Origin: Grimontia celer | GTDB taxonomy: Bacteria; Pseudomonadota; Gammaproteobacteria; Enterobacterales; Vibrionaceae | Reading direction: 5' to 3' | DNA: 64,000 bases | Assembly (NCBI RefSeq): GCF_900055185.1 | Contig: NZ_FIZX01000002.1 | Coordinates: 562,586 to 626,585, forward strand | Shown here: positions 8,260 through 17,754 of the stretch, one piece after another | Layout of the letters: each line of letters opens with the position of its first letter | Position numbering within the stretch: position 1 is the first letter of the stretch | The notes under the pieces: generated by a model | Told to the model about the DNA's origin: nothing | Seen by the model: the letters and a program-made list of their open reading frames with translations, nothing else | The model's database searches: none | Translations under genes and position numbers: made by a program

Positions 8260-9381
8260 TCAATTTTTTGGCGTTAGTTTTAAGATTTCACCGTTGGATG
8301 AGTCTGTTAACAGAAAGATATCACCGCTTGGAGATTCCACCACATCCCTGATACGCCCGTAATTGCCATCGAGCAGTCTCTCTTCGCTCAGCACTTTACC
8401 GTTTTCCATATCCAGACGAACCAGTAATCCGAACTTGAGAGAACCAAGAAGAATGTCTCCATTCCACTGAGTGAACTTGGTGCCTGAGATCATTTCCATC
8501 CCGGAAGGGGCGATGGAAGGAACCCAGTAATGGACGGGCTGCTCCATACCTGCTTTCTCAGTTCCAGTGCCAATTTGGCTCCCAGTGCCGTAATTAACAC
8601 CATATGTGATAGTCGGCCAACCGTAGTTAGCTCCCTTATTTATTGGGTTAAGTTCGTCGCCTCCTTGGGGGCCATGTTCATGCGTCCAAAGTGTTTTTCC
8701 ATCGTTATCCAGTGTCATGCCCTGAATATTGCGATGACCGTAAGAATAAATTTCTGGCAAGTTATCGGCATTGCTCACAAATGGATTATCTGGCGGTACA
8801 GAGCCATCTAGGTTCAACCGAACCAGTGTGCCGATGTGGGAATCATTCTGCTGGGCTTTATCGCGGTTACCGCGGTCGCCTAATGCGATATAAAGATATT
8901 CATCAGTTGCCAGCAACCTGCCCCCATAATGTCTGCCGCCCGCTAATTTTGGACTTTGGGAGAATAACAGTGTGAAGTTTGAGAGCGTGTTGCCATTCAG
9001 GATGGCAGAAGAAACCGCCGTACCGGATTTTCGAAACTCACCATTTTCGGCATAAGCAATATAAACCCGCTTGGATGTTTCAAAATCAGGGGCAAGGGTA
9101 AGCCCCAGCAAGCCACCCTGTCCGCGATAAACCAGGTTTTGCGGAACACCTTGAATATCTGTGATGTTCCCTTCAGGGCTGACACGTTTAATCCCACCAT
9201 TTCGTTCCGTCACCAACATATCGCCATTAGGTAGGAATACCAACGACCAAGGGTGATTTAGCCCCTGAGTCAGTTTGTCGATAGTGAAAGTGTGTTTTTC
9301 TGAAGTAATGGTGTCGGCGTTTACCACCAGAGGAAGGCAGGTTGAGAGCAGGGCAGTGGTGATAAATTTTGTTGTTTTCAT
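8260..9381 (-). CDS. PQQ-type sugar dehydrogenase family protein (YliI/soluble GDH-like)
   Basis: This encodes about 373 residues from the ATG at 9381, chosen because it begins a normal signal peptide (MKTTKFITTALLSTCLPLVVNA); an in-frame GTG at 9420 is the alternative. The protein shows the six-bladed propeller pattern of soluble aldose dehydrogenases: LNHPWSLVFLPNGDMLVTER, GQGGLLGLTLAPDF, GGRHYGGRLL, IYSYGHRNIQGM, WTHEHGPQGGDELN and NYGWPTITYG. Such enzymes oxidise sugars in the periplasm with PQQ and calcium. No PQQ synthesis gene is nearby, so substrate and cofactor supply are open. Confidence 0.85.
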   Translation of the reverse strand: MKTTKFITTALLSTCLPLVVNADTITSEKHTFTIDKLTQGLNHPWSLVFLPNGDMLVTERNGGIKRVSPEGNITDIQGVPQNLVYRGQGGLLGLTLAPDFETSKRVYIAYAENGEFRKSGTAVSSAILNGNTLSNFTLLFSQSPKLAGGRHYGGRLLATDEYLYIALGDRGNRDKAQQNDSHIGTLVRLNLDGSVPPDNPFVSNADNLPEIYSYGHRNIQGMTLDNDGKTLWTHEHGPQGGDELNPINKGANYGWPTITYGVNYGTGSQIGTGTEKAGMEQPVHYWVPSIAPSGMEMISGTKFTQWNGDILLGSLKFGLLVRLDMENGKVLSEERLLDGNYGRIRDVVESPSGDIFLLTDSSNGEILKLTPKN

Positions 9382-9448
9382 AAGGGGTTCCGCTCCATTG
9401 TTATCCAATTTATCCGTCACCCCTCAATCTTACCTCATGTCGATAGGG

Positions 9449-11455
9449 TCACGAGAAATGCTGAGCAAAGCGGAATTTCAGTCGGCGCATGCCTCTACCC
9501 AGTCTGGAAAACTTATCAGACATAGATGAAGCAGGTTCCGCTGTTTGCTCTGCGCTGCTGTCTGTATTGTTTTGACCGCTGCTTTCCACACGGTTCCGTC
9601 CATTTTGCTTGGCGCGGTATAAAAGCTTGTCCACGTCACTGTATATATCAGATAGTGACTGGCCGGCATCTACCGCAGACACGCCAAAGCTGGCAGTGAC
9701 GTTAAACTCATCACCTTGTTCCGTCATGAACGAGAGTTCACTGATACGTGTTCGTAAATCTTCTGCGATCAACTGAGCCTGTTCAAGTTGGCTGTTTGGG
9801 AGTAAAAGCATGAACTCTTCACCACCAACACGGGAACACACATCATTCCGGCGCAGATTGTTTTTGAACAGTTCCGCAATGCCGGTTAGCACTTTATCGC
9901 CAACTGGGTGCCCATAGGTATCGTTCACTTTTTTGAAGTGGTCGACATCAAGTAGCAAACAGCTGACTGGGTTATCGTCGCTCTCCATCTCAGTCTTCAA
10001 CTTATCGAGCTGCGTGCTGAGATAGCGTCGGTTGTAGAGGCCCGTCAAGCTGTCGGTGTTCGCGATCTTGCCCCAACGCACGCGACGGCGGTTAATCCAC
10101 AGGGCAGCCAGTGTTGCAATGACAGTGGCGACAACACCTGCCACAACCAGCACGTTAAGGTATTCCACTTTGTCTTCGTTGGTTTTCAGCTCAAGCGTTT
10201 GCAGCACATTGTTCCAGCTGAGGTGCTGGTTTTCTGCTTTGAGCTTTTCCAGATTGAACAGCATCTGTTGGCGTTCCAGATTGTCTACCTGTTCGTCTGC
10301 GCTGAAATTGTTAAATCGGTTTTGGTAATCCAACAGAGTCAGGTATGCATTCTTGTAATCTTCAAGTCCAAAGTGCGCTTTGGAAGCAACCAGATACAAC
10401 TCAATTTCTGTGCGATAAAGGCGTGTGAGATCAGCTTGACCAGTAATGAGCGGAGTGACCAAATCAATGGCAGCTTGGTAATTCTCATTCAACAGGTTTT
10501 CGTTGGCTTTCAAGTAATTGTACTTGCTGATGTAGTAGCGAATGGTTTCACGTTCACGCAGAGCATCAGTCTGCTTGAGATAGCGCGCCATGCTTTTTAT
10601 GTCACCGGATTGCAGCAGGAGATCGGCAATCTGAAGGTTAATACGGAAACGGTGGGAGCCGTCACCTAGCACCTGAGCAATCTGTAACGCTTGCTTGTAT
10701 TCAAGCAGAGCTTGCTTTTTATCGCCTTGCTTTTTAGCAAGCTCGGCCATATCAAGCTTAACCAGCAGTTGGTTAAACGACATCTTACGTTCCCTGAAGA
10801 ACTGATAAGACTGGTCGAGGAGTAGCGATGCTTTATCAAAACCATTCAACTGAACCAAAATACCACCCAAACTGGAAGCAATGCGTTCAACCAAAAGGGC
10901 GTCTTGTGTGGTCTTTGCTGCTTCTAATGAACTCATTAGAGCCGCCATGGATACGTCGTAATCGTTTTGCGCTTTGTATGCCTCACCTTTCACCAGCAGG
11001 ATTTCTGCGGTGACCGAAGGATCGTTGAGGGTTTTCGATTCCGCCAGCAATGTATCCAACTGGTTAAGCACCAAGGCCTCTTCACCCTGAAGAATTCGGG
11101 CTTGCCCCAATCGCAGCTGCATCAGGTAGAGATCCGCTTTCAACAACGGGTCATTTTTCGCCAGTTCAATACCAGTGTTAGCCGCTGTGACAGCGCTTTC
11201 AGGATCGTTAAGTAAAAGATCAACGGTGGATTTTTGCAGATAGTACCGAACCAAAAGAGGTAAAGGCTGGTTCTGTTTCAGTTCTACTTTTTCCAATTCA
11301 CTGAGCAGGGCCCGGGCTTTAATTGGAACGGAATAAAGGATGGACTGGACGCCATTAAGAGTTTTCTCGAATGACTGCGTTTTTTCCACGGAAGCATGTG
11401 CTGCCCCGGCAAAAATGACGAGAAAGAAAAAGAGGTTTTTAAGCGTTTTTTGCAT
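9449..11455 (-). CDS. Membrane diguanylate cyclase with TPR-like sensor
   Basis: This encodes about 668 residues; the ATG at 11455 is chosen because GGAAG lies eight bases upstream. A signal or anchor sequence (LKNLFFFLVIFAGAAHA) leads into a long periplasmic helical region with TPR-like repeats (KKQALLEYKQALQIAQVLGD). One membrane segment follows (VLVVAGVVATVIATLAALWI, near residue 440). The C-terminal GGDEF domain has DSLTGLYNRR, the active-site variant GGEEF near residue 545 and an RxxD inhibitory site (RRND) five residues before it. It should make cyclic di-GMP from two GTP, with product inhibition. It ends in a basic tail. It is transcribed alone. Confidence 0.88.
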   Translation of the reverse strand: MQKTLKNLFFFLVIFAGAAHASVEKTQSFEKTLNGVQSILYSVPIKARALLSELEKVELKQNQPLPLLVRYYLQKSTVDLLLNDPESAVTAANTGIELAKNDPLLKADLYLMQLRLGQARILQGEEALVLNQLDTLLAESKTLNDPSVTAEILLVKGEAYKAQNDYDVSMAALMSSLEAAKTTQDALLVERIASSLGGILVQLNGFDKASLLLDQSYQFFRERKMSFNQLLVKLDMAELAKKQGDKKQALLEYKQALQIAQVLGDGSHRFRINLQIADLLLQSGDIKSMARYLKQTDALRERETIRYYISKYNYLKANENLLNENYQAAIDLVTPLITGQADLTRLYRTEIELYLVASKAHFGLEDYKNAYLTLLDYQNRFNNFSADEQVDNLERQQMLFNLEKLKAENQHLSWNNVLQTLELKTNEDKVEYLNVLVVAGVVATVIATLAALWINRRRVRWGKIANTDSLTGLYNRRYLSTQLDKLKTEMESDDNPVSCLLLDVDHFKKVNDTYGHPVGDKVLTGIAELFKNNLRRNDVCSRVGGEEFMLLLPNSQLEQAQLIAEDLRTRISELSFMTEQGDEFNVTASFGVSAVDAGQSLSDIYSDVDKLLYRAKQNGRNRVESSGQNNTDSSAEQTAEPASSMSDKFSRLGRGMRRLKFRFAQHFS

Positions 11456-11822
11456 TGATGAAGCTTCCATGATCGACTTAGCTAAACGTCAACTCGTTGT
11501 TGTTTTTTTGTTCCGACCCAAGACGCACTCATTGAAGGGAAAACAACATCTTGGGACCACTTTGCGGACATAGATTACCCAACGCATTGTAAGGACTTTG
11601 TATTAAATTTGAGCCGAATGTATGAATTTCCTTATCGGTTGTTAGATAAGCTTAGGCAGTGATAGAAGGTTTTGCCTGAGAGTGAAGGATTTATGGAGGA
11701 AAGCAGCACTGCCACAACGTGCAGCAGCGCTTTGATGCTGTGACGCAAACCCCGCTACTGGCGACTTAAACATTGGTGGGTACGTACCCTATTCGCCATA
11801 GTGTCGGGTCAGAGCGCTGCTT
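11456..11822. other. Intergenic region upstream of the diguanylate cyclase
   Basis: No gene is seen in about 370 bases. It contains a 12-bp perfect palindrome GGGTACGTACCC at 11778-11789 and an interrupted repeat CCAAGA/TCTTGG around 11518-11556. No T-run follows these, so they are not obvious terminators. Confidence 0.35.
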
Positions 11823-12059
11823 TTATTTGCTGATTTGCTCGTAGATTTCATCCTTGAGCTGCATGCGGCGCACTTTCATGTTGCGGAAGTTCTCATCATC
11901 AGTGGGAATTTTTGCCATCTCCAAGCCACGTATCCTGTGGTCAAGATGATGATATTCATCGACAAGACTGCAAAAGGCTTTGTCGGCCATTTTCATATCG
12001 TGAATTTTTTCTTTGTATTCAGGGAACTCGAACATGAGCGCGTGGTTTTCACCTTGCAT
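11823..12059 (-). CDS. YdcH family small protein (DUF465)
   Basis: This encodes 78 residues. The ATG at 12059 is chosen because a full AGGAGG site sits just upstream and because family members begin with a similar HALxxEFPEYKEKIHxLK block; a longer frame extends upstream but lacks this support. The protein is a short charged helical hairpin (MADKAFCSLVDEYHHLDHRIRGLE, then RRMQLKDEIYEQI). YdcH-type proteins are common in proteobacteria and have no settled function. Confidence 0.82.
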   Translation of the reverse strand: MQGENHALMFEFPEYKEKIHDMKMADKAFCSLVDEYHHLDHRIRGLEMAKIPTDDENFRNMKVRRMQLKDEIYEQISK

Positions 12060-12282
12060 ATAACCTCCTGTAGTCGGCTCCTGCGAAAGTCTTGATCGCA
12101 GTGGATCATCGGGGAAGTCCTTAAGGGACTTGTCGGCGATGGTGTAGCGAAAAGTGTTAAAAGTGTCTTTCGCCACTCTTTCAGAATAGGGATTCGCCGA
12201 ACGGGATTCTAGTGATAGGGCACAAGTTGAAGGGGAGTCTTAACAACTTAACAGGAGGGGTAAAGAATCCTTCACAGAAACG

Positions 12283-12309
12283 AAAAAGGCGCTGAGAGCG
12301 CCTTTTTTC
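12283..12309. terminator. Intrinsic terminator
   Basis: Stem GGCGCT/AGCGCC is flanked by AAAAA and TTTTTT. On the minus strand it closes the small gene ending at 12327; it could also act on plus-strand transcripts. Confidence 0.8.
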
Positions 12310-12326
12310 TTGGGATTGCGAAGTAT

Positions 12327-12590
12327 TCAGCGCTTGTCCTTGATGGACTCCGCTTCTTTTTTCAACAGGATAATTTTTCCAAATCCCAGTTTGCTGAAGT
12401 AGCTGTCTCTGTGATTTTTCACTGCTTTACCATCAGCGACCATTTCCAGTTGAAGCTCCATTTTCAGGAATGCAGTAAGGTCGATACCTTCTGCTTCTGC
12501 AGCGGCTTCATGAGGCGAGCGATGTTTCTGGTAAGAGAAAGTGATCACTTTGGTTTCGCCTTTATAGACATATTGAAGTTGGCGTGACAT
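12327..12590 (-). CDS. Small protein resembling DUF2960
   Basis: This encodes 87 residues from MSRQLQYVYKG; an ATG four codons upstream (12602) is equally possible, since neither has a strong ribosome site. The pattern TFSYQKHRSPHEAAAEAEGIDLTAFLKMELQLEM, then a C-terminal YFSKLGFGKIILLK, recalls the DUF2960 family of Vibrionaceae, which has no known function. The family call is from memory of its pattern and is moderate. It has its own terminator and is transcribed alone. Confidence 0.6.
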   Translation of the reverse strand: MSRQLQYVYKGETKVITFSYQKHRSPHEAAAEAEGIDLTAFLKMELQLEMVADGKAVKNHRDSYFSKLGFGKIILLKKEAESIKDKR

Positions 12591-12668
12591 ATCTGCACTC
12601 ATTGTTCGGGAAACGGGGGCGGAGTATTTCTTAACGACTTGCCCAAGTCAATCCCACACTTGAAATCA

Positions 12669-14597
12669 TCAACGGGAGAGATCCGCGCTTGCGAACTCTT
12701 CCTCTTTGTCCGTTTCTTCACACGGGTGAAACGCGACACGCTCTCCCTTGCCCGTCAACAGGCCAATGTATTTCGGTGCGCCATCATGGTTGAGTTTCAC
12801 AATACCCACCGCGCTTTGGTTGACGAGTAGTCCGGGATTGCCGTTATCCGGTCGTCGGCGTTCAATACGCATACGCTTTCTTCGTGTGAAAACGTTAAGG
12901 GGGGACTCAGGCCAGAATAGCTTTCTGTCCAGCCATTCAAATATCGACAGAAACGGCTCTGGGAACTGGTTCCTGAAACCACTGCAGGTAATTTGCCAGA
13001 TACGGGGACTGCTTTTACGAAAACGCATGCGAATGTCATAGGCAAAAGAGTAGTGAACGTCACCAGACAGGATCACAAAGTTCTTTGGCGTTTTAGGGTG
13101 TTTGAAAATATTCAGCAGCGCGTTAGCTGAGCCTGGGTGCGCCATCCAGTTTTCAGAATCAGTGGCGAGCGGGTGACCCATAAAAGTCACAATACGCTGG
13201 ATGGTTTCAATGAACTTAACCCCAAACATGGGAGCAGGGGAAACAACAACTACCGCATCATTGTTGAAAACATCTTGCTGGAAATCCATCAGAGATTCCC
13301 AATCCATCAGACCGGATGGTTTGTTGTAACTTGATTCAGAACGCCATCGGCGTGTACGGGTATCAATCACTACCACCTTTGGTGTGGTAGGAATGGTGTA
13401 ATGCCATTGCTCAAAGTGGTGTATGACCTGCGTCATCGCATACAGATTCGCGGGGTCTGGCGAATCAAGAAAGGCCTGCAATGGCGTCCAGAAATCCTGA
13501 GTAAAGGCTTTTGGCTGATTTCCCCACCCCTGACAGAAGAAATAACCAATCATCGCGTTGGTAATAATCCCTTGAGCGAAGGGCGAATTGTTAACCGCTC
13601 GTTCCCAGCCGACAGTCAGGTTGTAATCATCAGTGACATCATGATCGTCGAAAATCATGTAAGTCGGGATATGGGCAAACAATCTGCGCAGGTGAACCAA
13701 CCCGGTTCGGAAGCGAGCCAACTCTGCCAGCTCAATGTCCCATCGTTTTTGAAGTTCTGCGGAAAGACTCTGAATTGATTGCTCCAGCTCTATGTGTTGC
13801 CACAAAGCGGGAGACCATACCAGCGCATACATGGCAATAAATTCGTTGAGACTAATCAGGTGATTTTCAGTGGTACGGGAGCTAAAAACCGGTTCTGGTT
13901 TGGCTTTACAAAGTCGCTTTATCAGACCGTGGTTAATATCGCTGAATGGGAGTAGTTCGGTACGACTGTAATATGGCGTTTTGTCAGGAGAAAGCTCGCT
14001 GCAAAATCGAATGTCAGCGCCCTCGAACTCCTGATCGTTCATTCCAAGCAAATTGATGGTTTGGCGGATGGCAGACATCAAAGGTCCACAAACATCGTCT
14101 GCATAGATTTGATCACCGCTCATGATCAGTAAATCCGCCCGTTTTTCTACAGGCGTTTCTTCATAGCTTGTGTCGAGAGCGGCCAGGGCATCTTCACAGT
14201 GGTGGTGTGGATGTCTGCAAGAGCCATGTGCTATGTGCTCAGCCTTTGATGGGATGACGAATGTCGGGCGGGATTCATCCTCATAGAGAAATGCATCCAG
14301 TGGTGACAGCAGTGAGTGACCATCGCGGATGATGTCGTACTGGAACGGTCTATCGATCTCGAAGTGAGCATCTGCGCTAAATTGCGCCATAACAACAAAG
14401 CAATGATCACCAAGTTGAACCTGCTTTTGCTCAGCAAAGTTCGCCTGATAAAACGCTTCATTCTGCTCGGGTTGATACAGAAGGAAATCCGCTGTGAGAG
14501 GCTCAGAAGTGATTGCCCAAATGCAGACTTCATCCTGGGTTGTCCGCCTTAATATCGGGCCAGCTAAAAAAACAGGTAACGCCACGAGGTAACTCAA
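12669..14597 (-). CDS. PhoD-like metallophosphatase
   Basis: This encodes about 642 residues. The metal-binding blocks of the PhoD/metallophosphatase family are present: HGSCRHPHHHCEDALAALD, LLIMSGDQIYADDVCGPLM, MIFDDHDVTDDYN and VILSGDVHYSFAYDIR. Such enzymes are phosphodiesterases or alkaline phosphatases using calcium and iron. No signal peptide or Tat motif is visible, so it may be cytosolic, unlike classic PhoD. The start is uncertain: a TTG at 14597 or a GTG four codons later. It is much longer than Bacillus PhoD in the middle insert (residues 180-330). Confidence 0.82.
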   Translation of the reverse strand: MSYLVALPVFLAGPILRRTTQDEVCIWAITSEPLTADFLLYQPEQNEAFYQANFAEQKQVQLGDHCFVVMAQFSADAHFEIDRPFQYDIIRDGHSLLSPLDAFLYEDESRPTFVIPSKAEHIAHGSCRHPHHHCEDALAALDTSYEETPVEKRADLLIMSGDQIYADDVCGPLMSAIRQTINLLGMNDQEFEGADIRFCSELSPDKTPYYSRTELLPFSDINHGLIKRLCKAKPEPVFSSRTTENHLISLNEFIAMYALVWSPALWQHIELEQSIQSLSAELQKRWDIELAELARFRTGLVHLRRLFAHIPTYMIFDDHDVTDDYNLTVGWERAVNNSPFAQGIITNAMIGYFFCQGWGNQPKAFTQDFWTPLQAFLDSPDPANLYAMTQVIHHFEQWHYTIPTTPKVVVIDTRTRRWRSESSYNKPSGLMDWESLMDFQQDVFNNDAVVVVSPAPMFGVKFIETIQRIVTFMGHPLATDSENWMAHPGSANALLNIFKHPKTPKNFVILSGDVHYSFAYDIRMRFRKSSPRIWQITCSGFRNQFPEPFLSIFEWLDRKLFWPESPLNVFTRRKRMRIERRRPDNGNPGLLVNQSAVGIVKLNHDGAPKYIGLLTGKGERVAFHPCEETDKEEEFASADLSR

Positions 14598-14681
14598 CTT
14601 TATTGTTTATTACCTTCACTTTACGCGCTCTTGCTCATGATTTGTAGGAGCGTAACTGTAAAGTCATGCAAATATACTCTT

Positions 14682-15293
14682 TCAATCGAGCTGGCGTCTT
14701 TCAGAAAGGATGTTTGCGCCATTGTCCTGCGCTTTAGCGAGCCACTGGGCTGCAACCTCATTTTCGCCAATATCCAGTAATGCTGTTGAAAGGGCGAGTT
14801 GCGCCTGTATGTGGTCCTGTCGGGCGGCAAGGCTTAAGAAGTAGATGCCTTTCTCTACGTCTTTATCAGTAATAAAACCATTAAACAGCATTTGTCCCAG
14901 TGCATATTGTTCGACAGGGCTGTTACATAGCGCGAGATCCAACACCCATTTGAATTCGTCGTAATCAACGCCGGTTGCCAGTCGCTCGCTGTGGTAAATG
15001 CTGCTTTTTGTTAGAGCATCTTGCTGCGGCGATTCGTTACAGAAGTCAAGGTAAAGGGTAGATAGTTCAAAGACGGCGCTATCGTTTACCCCTCTGAGAA
15101 AGTACGGGGAGGCAGCACGGCAATTTTCAGTAGGGTATTGACCATTCTGGAGGTGTTGCCAACCCAGATAAAAATCGCTTTCCAAAAATGCTTCAGAATA
15201 ATTTTCGAGCGTTGGACAGCTAGTGTTGGCGAATTCCGTTTCTTCAGAGCAAGCTGCAACTGTGACCAGCAGCGCGGGAAGTAACCACTTCAT
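14682..15293 (-). CDS. Lipoprotein with Sel1-like repeats
   Basis: This encodes 203 residues. The N-terminus MKWLLPALLVTVAAC ends in a lipobox, so the protein is probably lipid-anchored after cleavage at Cys15. The C-terminal half (QYALGQMLFNGFITDKDVEKGIYFLSLAARQDHIQAQLALSTALL) matches Sel1-like TPR repeats, which mediate protein contacts. A good AAGGA ribosome site precedes the ATG. The function is unknown. The next gene downstream (PhoD-like) is 84 bases away on the same strand and may be co-transcribed. Confidence 0.68.
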   Translation of the reverse strand: MKWLLPALLVTVAACSEETEFANTSCPTLENYSEAFLESDFYLGWQHLQNGQYPTENCRAASPYFLRGVNDSAVFELSTLYLDFCNESPQQDALTKSSIYHSERLATGVDYDEFKWVLDLALCNSPVEQYALGQMLFNGFITDKDVEKGIYFLSLAARQDHIQAQLALSTALLDIGENEVAAQWLAKAQDNGANILSERRQLD

Positions 15294-15378
15294 ACTTCAT
15301 TCCTTTTACAGCAATGGAATGAGTGTAAAAGGAGTGGCATATGGCTCGCTTTCCCATCATTGAGAAAAGGCCGATGAA

Positions 15379-15403
15379 TTTGACCGCACATCGTGCGGTC
15401 AAA
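15379..15403. terminator. Hairpin after the membrane protein gene
   Basis: Perfect 11-bp arms TTTGACCGCAC/GTGCGGTCAAA surround a 3-base loop. It stands just past the stop of the minus-strand membrane protein gene. T residues on the minus side are few, so termination strength is uncertain. Confidence 0.5.
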
Positions 15404-15417
15404 TGGGGAGTTGCGTG

Positions 15418-16086
15418 TCAGTGTTTACAAAAAACATTGGAGTTCGCTTTGTGCGCAGCCTTATCTTTCACTGGTTTCATGGCAAACGCATAACGAAGAG
15501 AAGCGTAAAAGATGGTGACATATGCCATCAGCTCTGTGCCTTCTTCCGCGATATTTTTTGCGGCGCGGACATAACCTTCATCTAGCACTTCTCGCCAAAG
15601 CGAGCCCATGCCGAAGAGTCTTGAAAAGACCAACAACATAACAAGCCCCATGCACAAGAGCGCGAAGTTTCTGTGATTTACAAAGGCTGCAAATTGGTTG
15701 GCGGTTTCTGCCCTGTCAGTCAGCGAATAAATGATGGCGCTGGCAGCAACGATCGATGCTGGGTACACCCAGAAACCGTGGAAAACCAACTCATCAAAGA
15801 ACATATCTAGTTCGCGGATGAGCATACAAAGGAAGAAGCCCATCACCAAAACACCAAAGCGCCTGAACGATGGATTGTGCTTCGCGATATATGCGTAACA
15901 AAGAATGGTCAAACATATAAGGAACTGTTCCATGTATTCGACCAGAGTGCCTTCCGAAGCGCCTGTTTTCAGCGTGTCGATATCTAACCTGATAACCAAA
16001 ACCGGCAAGGAGACCAAGACAGCGAGAAATAAAAAGTGTGCAAAGGCGTTAAAGATGGCGGCTGTATTCTTACTGCGATGTGGCAT
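15418..16086 (-). CDS. Multi-pass inner membrane protein, unknown
   Basis: This encodes 222 residues from the ATG at 16086, which follows GAGAGGA; a GTG at 16122 would add 12 residues. About six hydrophobic segments are visible (AHFLFLAVLVSLPVLVI, FLICLTILCYAYIA, FGVLVMGFFLCMLI, VYPASIVAASAIIYSL, FALLCMGLVMLLVFSRLF and ELMAYVTIFYASLRYAF). No transporter or enzyme motif is seen. A conserved-looking charged stretch RELDMFFDELVFHGFW lies between segments 3 and 4. I do not recognise the family. Confidence 0.6.
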   Translation of the reverse strand: MPHRSKNTAAIFNAFAHFLFLAVLVSLPVLVIRLDIDTLKTGASEGTLVEYMEQFLICLTILCYAYIAKHNPSFRRFGVLVMGFFLCMLIRELDMFFDELVFHGFWVYPASIVAASAIIYSLTDRAETANQFAAFVNHRNFALLCMGLVMLLVFSRLFGMGSLWREVLDEGYVRAAKNIAEEGTELMAYVTIFYASLRYAFAMKPVKDKAAHKANSNVFCKH

Positions 16087-16463
16087 CAGCGTCCTCTCAA
16101 ACTGTGTTAATACTTTTCTCACCCTATAGTGACCGGATATCCGTGATATTTGTCACAACGAATTGTTAGTTCGTGTTCAAAGTTCCATTTTTATGAGAGG
16201 TGAATTCGGATGCAGGACTATACGTCATCAGATTGTCATGAGTTGTCTTATTCGTGATACTGCTAATACAAATTTCATTCCTGTTCTAACGAAAAGCTTG
16301 CGAGAATTTGGGGCCAATTTTTACCCCAATATTCACCCGGCCTCTGTCTCATTCTTATTGGTTCGGGTAACTGACTGAATCGTGTATCTTTAATGAATAG
16401 ATATACCCAAACTGAATCCCGCATCATCAGATTGTTTGGGTGCAAGACATAGAGGGAAAAGCA
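16087..16463. other. Divergent intergenic region
   Basis: There is no gene in about 375 bases between the membrane protein and the oxidoreductase. It carries the promoters for both. No clear operator was found. Confidence 0.35.
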
Positions 16464-17435
16464 ATGCGCAATAAAACCGTTCGCTGGGGAATGATTGGCT
16501 GTGGCAACGTGACTGAGCGAAAAAGCGGCCCTGCTTTTTGGCAGGTCGATGGGTCATCACTGGAAGTGGTGATGGCTAGACGCGAAGAGCAGGCCAGAGA
16601 TTATTCCGAGCGGCACAACGTTTCGCGATACACCACAGACGCCAATGCACTGATCAACGATGCTGATGTTGATGCCGTTTATGTTGCCACGCCGCCCGAC
16701 AGTCATCTTGAATATGCATTAATGGCGGCGAAGGCGGGTAAGCCGTGTGTTGTTGAAAAGCCCATGGCACTGACGACAGAAGAATGTGACCAGATGTTGT
16801 CAGCATTTGAGAAAGCGCAAGTGCCTATTTTCGTGGCGTATTACCGCCGCTCTTTGCCAAGATTTGACGTAGTAAGAAATTGGATTGCTCAGGGTATGAT
16901 TGGCGATGTTAGACACATCCATTGGACGTATCACCGCGCACCAAGTCCAGATGACATATCAGGTAAAGACAACTGGCGTGTAAACCGTGCTCTAGCTGGA
17001 GGAGGTTACTTTGTGGATCTCGCCAGCCATGGTTTGAACTTGTTTCAGCAGTGGTTTGGGAGCATTGTGGTTGCGAAAGGTATCAAGACCAATCAGCAAG
17101 GCTATTACGAAGCCGAGGATGCGGTAGCTGCAAGTCTGGCTTTTGAAAAAGGCGTGCTGGGTTCAGGGTATTGGAATTTTGGTGCAGCAAACCGTGAAGA
17201 TCGTGTGGAGATTATTGGCAGTGAAGGGCGGATTGTTTGCTCAGTATTTGGTGAAGACGACTTTGAGCTTGATGGAAAAGAAAAAGCGACGGTAAATATC
17301 AAGAACCCTGATCCGGTGCAGTATTTCCATGTTGAGAACCTGGTTGCGCACTTGAATGGCGATAAAGAACATCCAAGCTCAGGGTTCGCTGGCAGAAATA
17401 CAACATGGGCGATGGAACAAATTCTTAACGGCTAG
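16464..17435 (+). CDS. Gfo/Idh/MocA family NAD(P)-dependent oxidoreductase
   Basis: This encodes 323 residues from the ATG at 16464, preceded by AGAGGGAAAAGCA. The N-terminal Rossmann fold is clear (RWGMIGCGNVTERKSGP), followed by the family's VYVATPPDSHLEYALMAAKAGKPCVVEKPMALT, where the EKP lysine is the usual catalytic residue. The C-terminal sheet domain includes GGGYFVDLASHGLNLFQQWFG with the conserved Asp and His. The family oxidises or reduces sugars and polyols; the substrate is unknown. It is a single gene with a weak hairpin after it. Confidence 0.9.
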   Translation: MRNKTVRWGMIGCGNVTERKSGPAFWQVDGSSLEVVMARREEQARDYSERHNVSRYTTDANALINDADVDAVYVATPPDSHLEYALMAAKAGKPCVVEKPMALTTEECDQMLSAFEKAQVPIFVAYYRRSLPRFDVVRNWIAQGMIGDVRHIHWTYHRAPSPDDISGKDNWRVNRALAGGGYFVDLASHGLNLFQQWFGSIVVAKGIKTNQQGYYEAEDAVAASLAFEKGVLGSGYWNFGAANREDRVEIIGSEGRIVCSVFGEDDFELDGKEKATVNIKNPDPVQYFHVENLVAHLNGDKEHPSSGFAGRNTTWAMEQILNG

Positions 17436-17452
17436 GGTATGTTGACCTTTGG
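17433..17452 (+). repeat. Dispersed 20-bp motif, copy 1
   Basis: Reads TAGGGTATGTTGACCTTTGG, one base from the copies at 29700 and 59189. It overlaps the stop codon of the oxidoreductase gene. Confidence 0.55.
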
Positions 17453-17496
17453 AATGTGGTGAGGAATCTGCTGATTTGAAAGGCGAATAGCTCATG

Positions 17497-17518
17497 ATTT
17501 AGTCACTTGAGACTAAAT
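17497..17518. repeat. Hairpin ATTTAGTC/GACTAAAT
   Basis: 8-bp arms with a 6-base loop lie 60 bases past the oxidoreductase gene. It may be a weak terminator. Confidence 0.4.
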
Positions 17519-17599
17519 TCGACCTGAAACACAAATTAGTGCTTGCAAGGCTTGGGCGGTTTCCATAATATTCACCTCGTTCTCAGGAACACAGACTAT

Positions 17600-17675
17600 T
17601 CCCCCTTAGTTCAGTCGGTAGAACGGCGGACTGTTAATCCGTATGTCGCTGGTTCAAGTCCAGCAGGGGGAGCCA
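17600..17675 (+). tRNA. tRNA-Asn (anticodon GTT)
   Basis: A complete 76-base cloverleaf with encoded CCA. The acceptor arms TCCCCCT and AGGGGGA pair. The anticodon loop CTGTTAA places GTT at 17633-17635. The T arm reads GCTGGTTCAAGTCCAGC. It is followed by an intrinsic terminator. Confidence 0.95.
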
Positions 17676-17680
17676 AATTT

Positions 17681-17709
17681 AAAGCCTCGTCAAAAGACGG
17701 GGCTTTTTT
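17681..17709 (+). terminator. Intrinsic terminator of tRNA-Asn
   Basis: Stem AAAGCCTCGTC/GACGGGGCTTT with an AAAA loop and six T. A near copy lies at 17828. Confidence 0.88.
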
Positions 17710-17754
17710 CGTTTACTTCTTTAGGAATGGATGAAACTGTCGAGACGGTCGCTT

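Noticed and set aside
11778..11789. GGGTACGTACCC palindrome as an intrinsic terminator
   Set aside because: No T-run follows on either strand; it is kept only as a note on the intergenic region.
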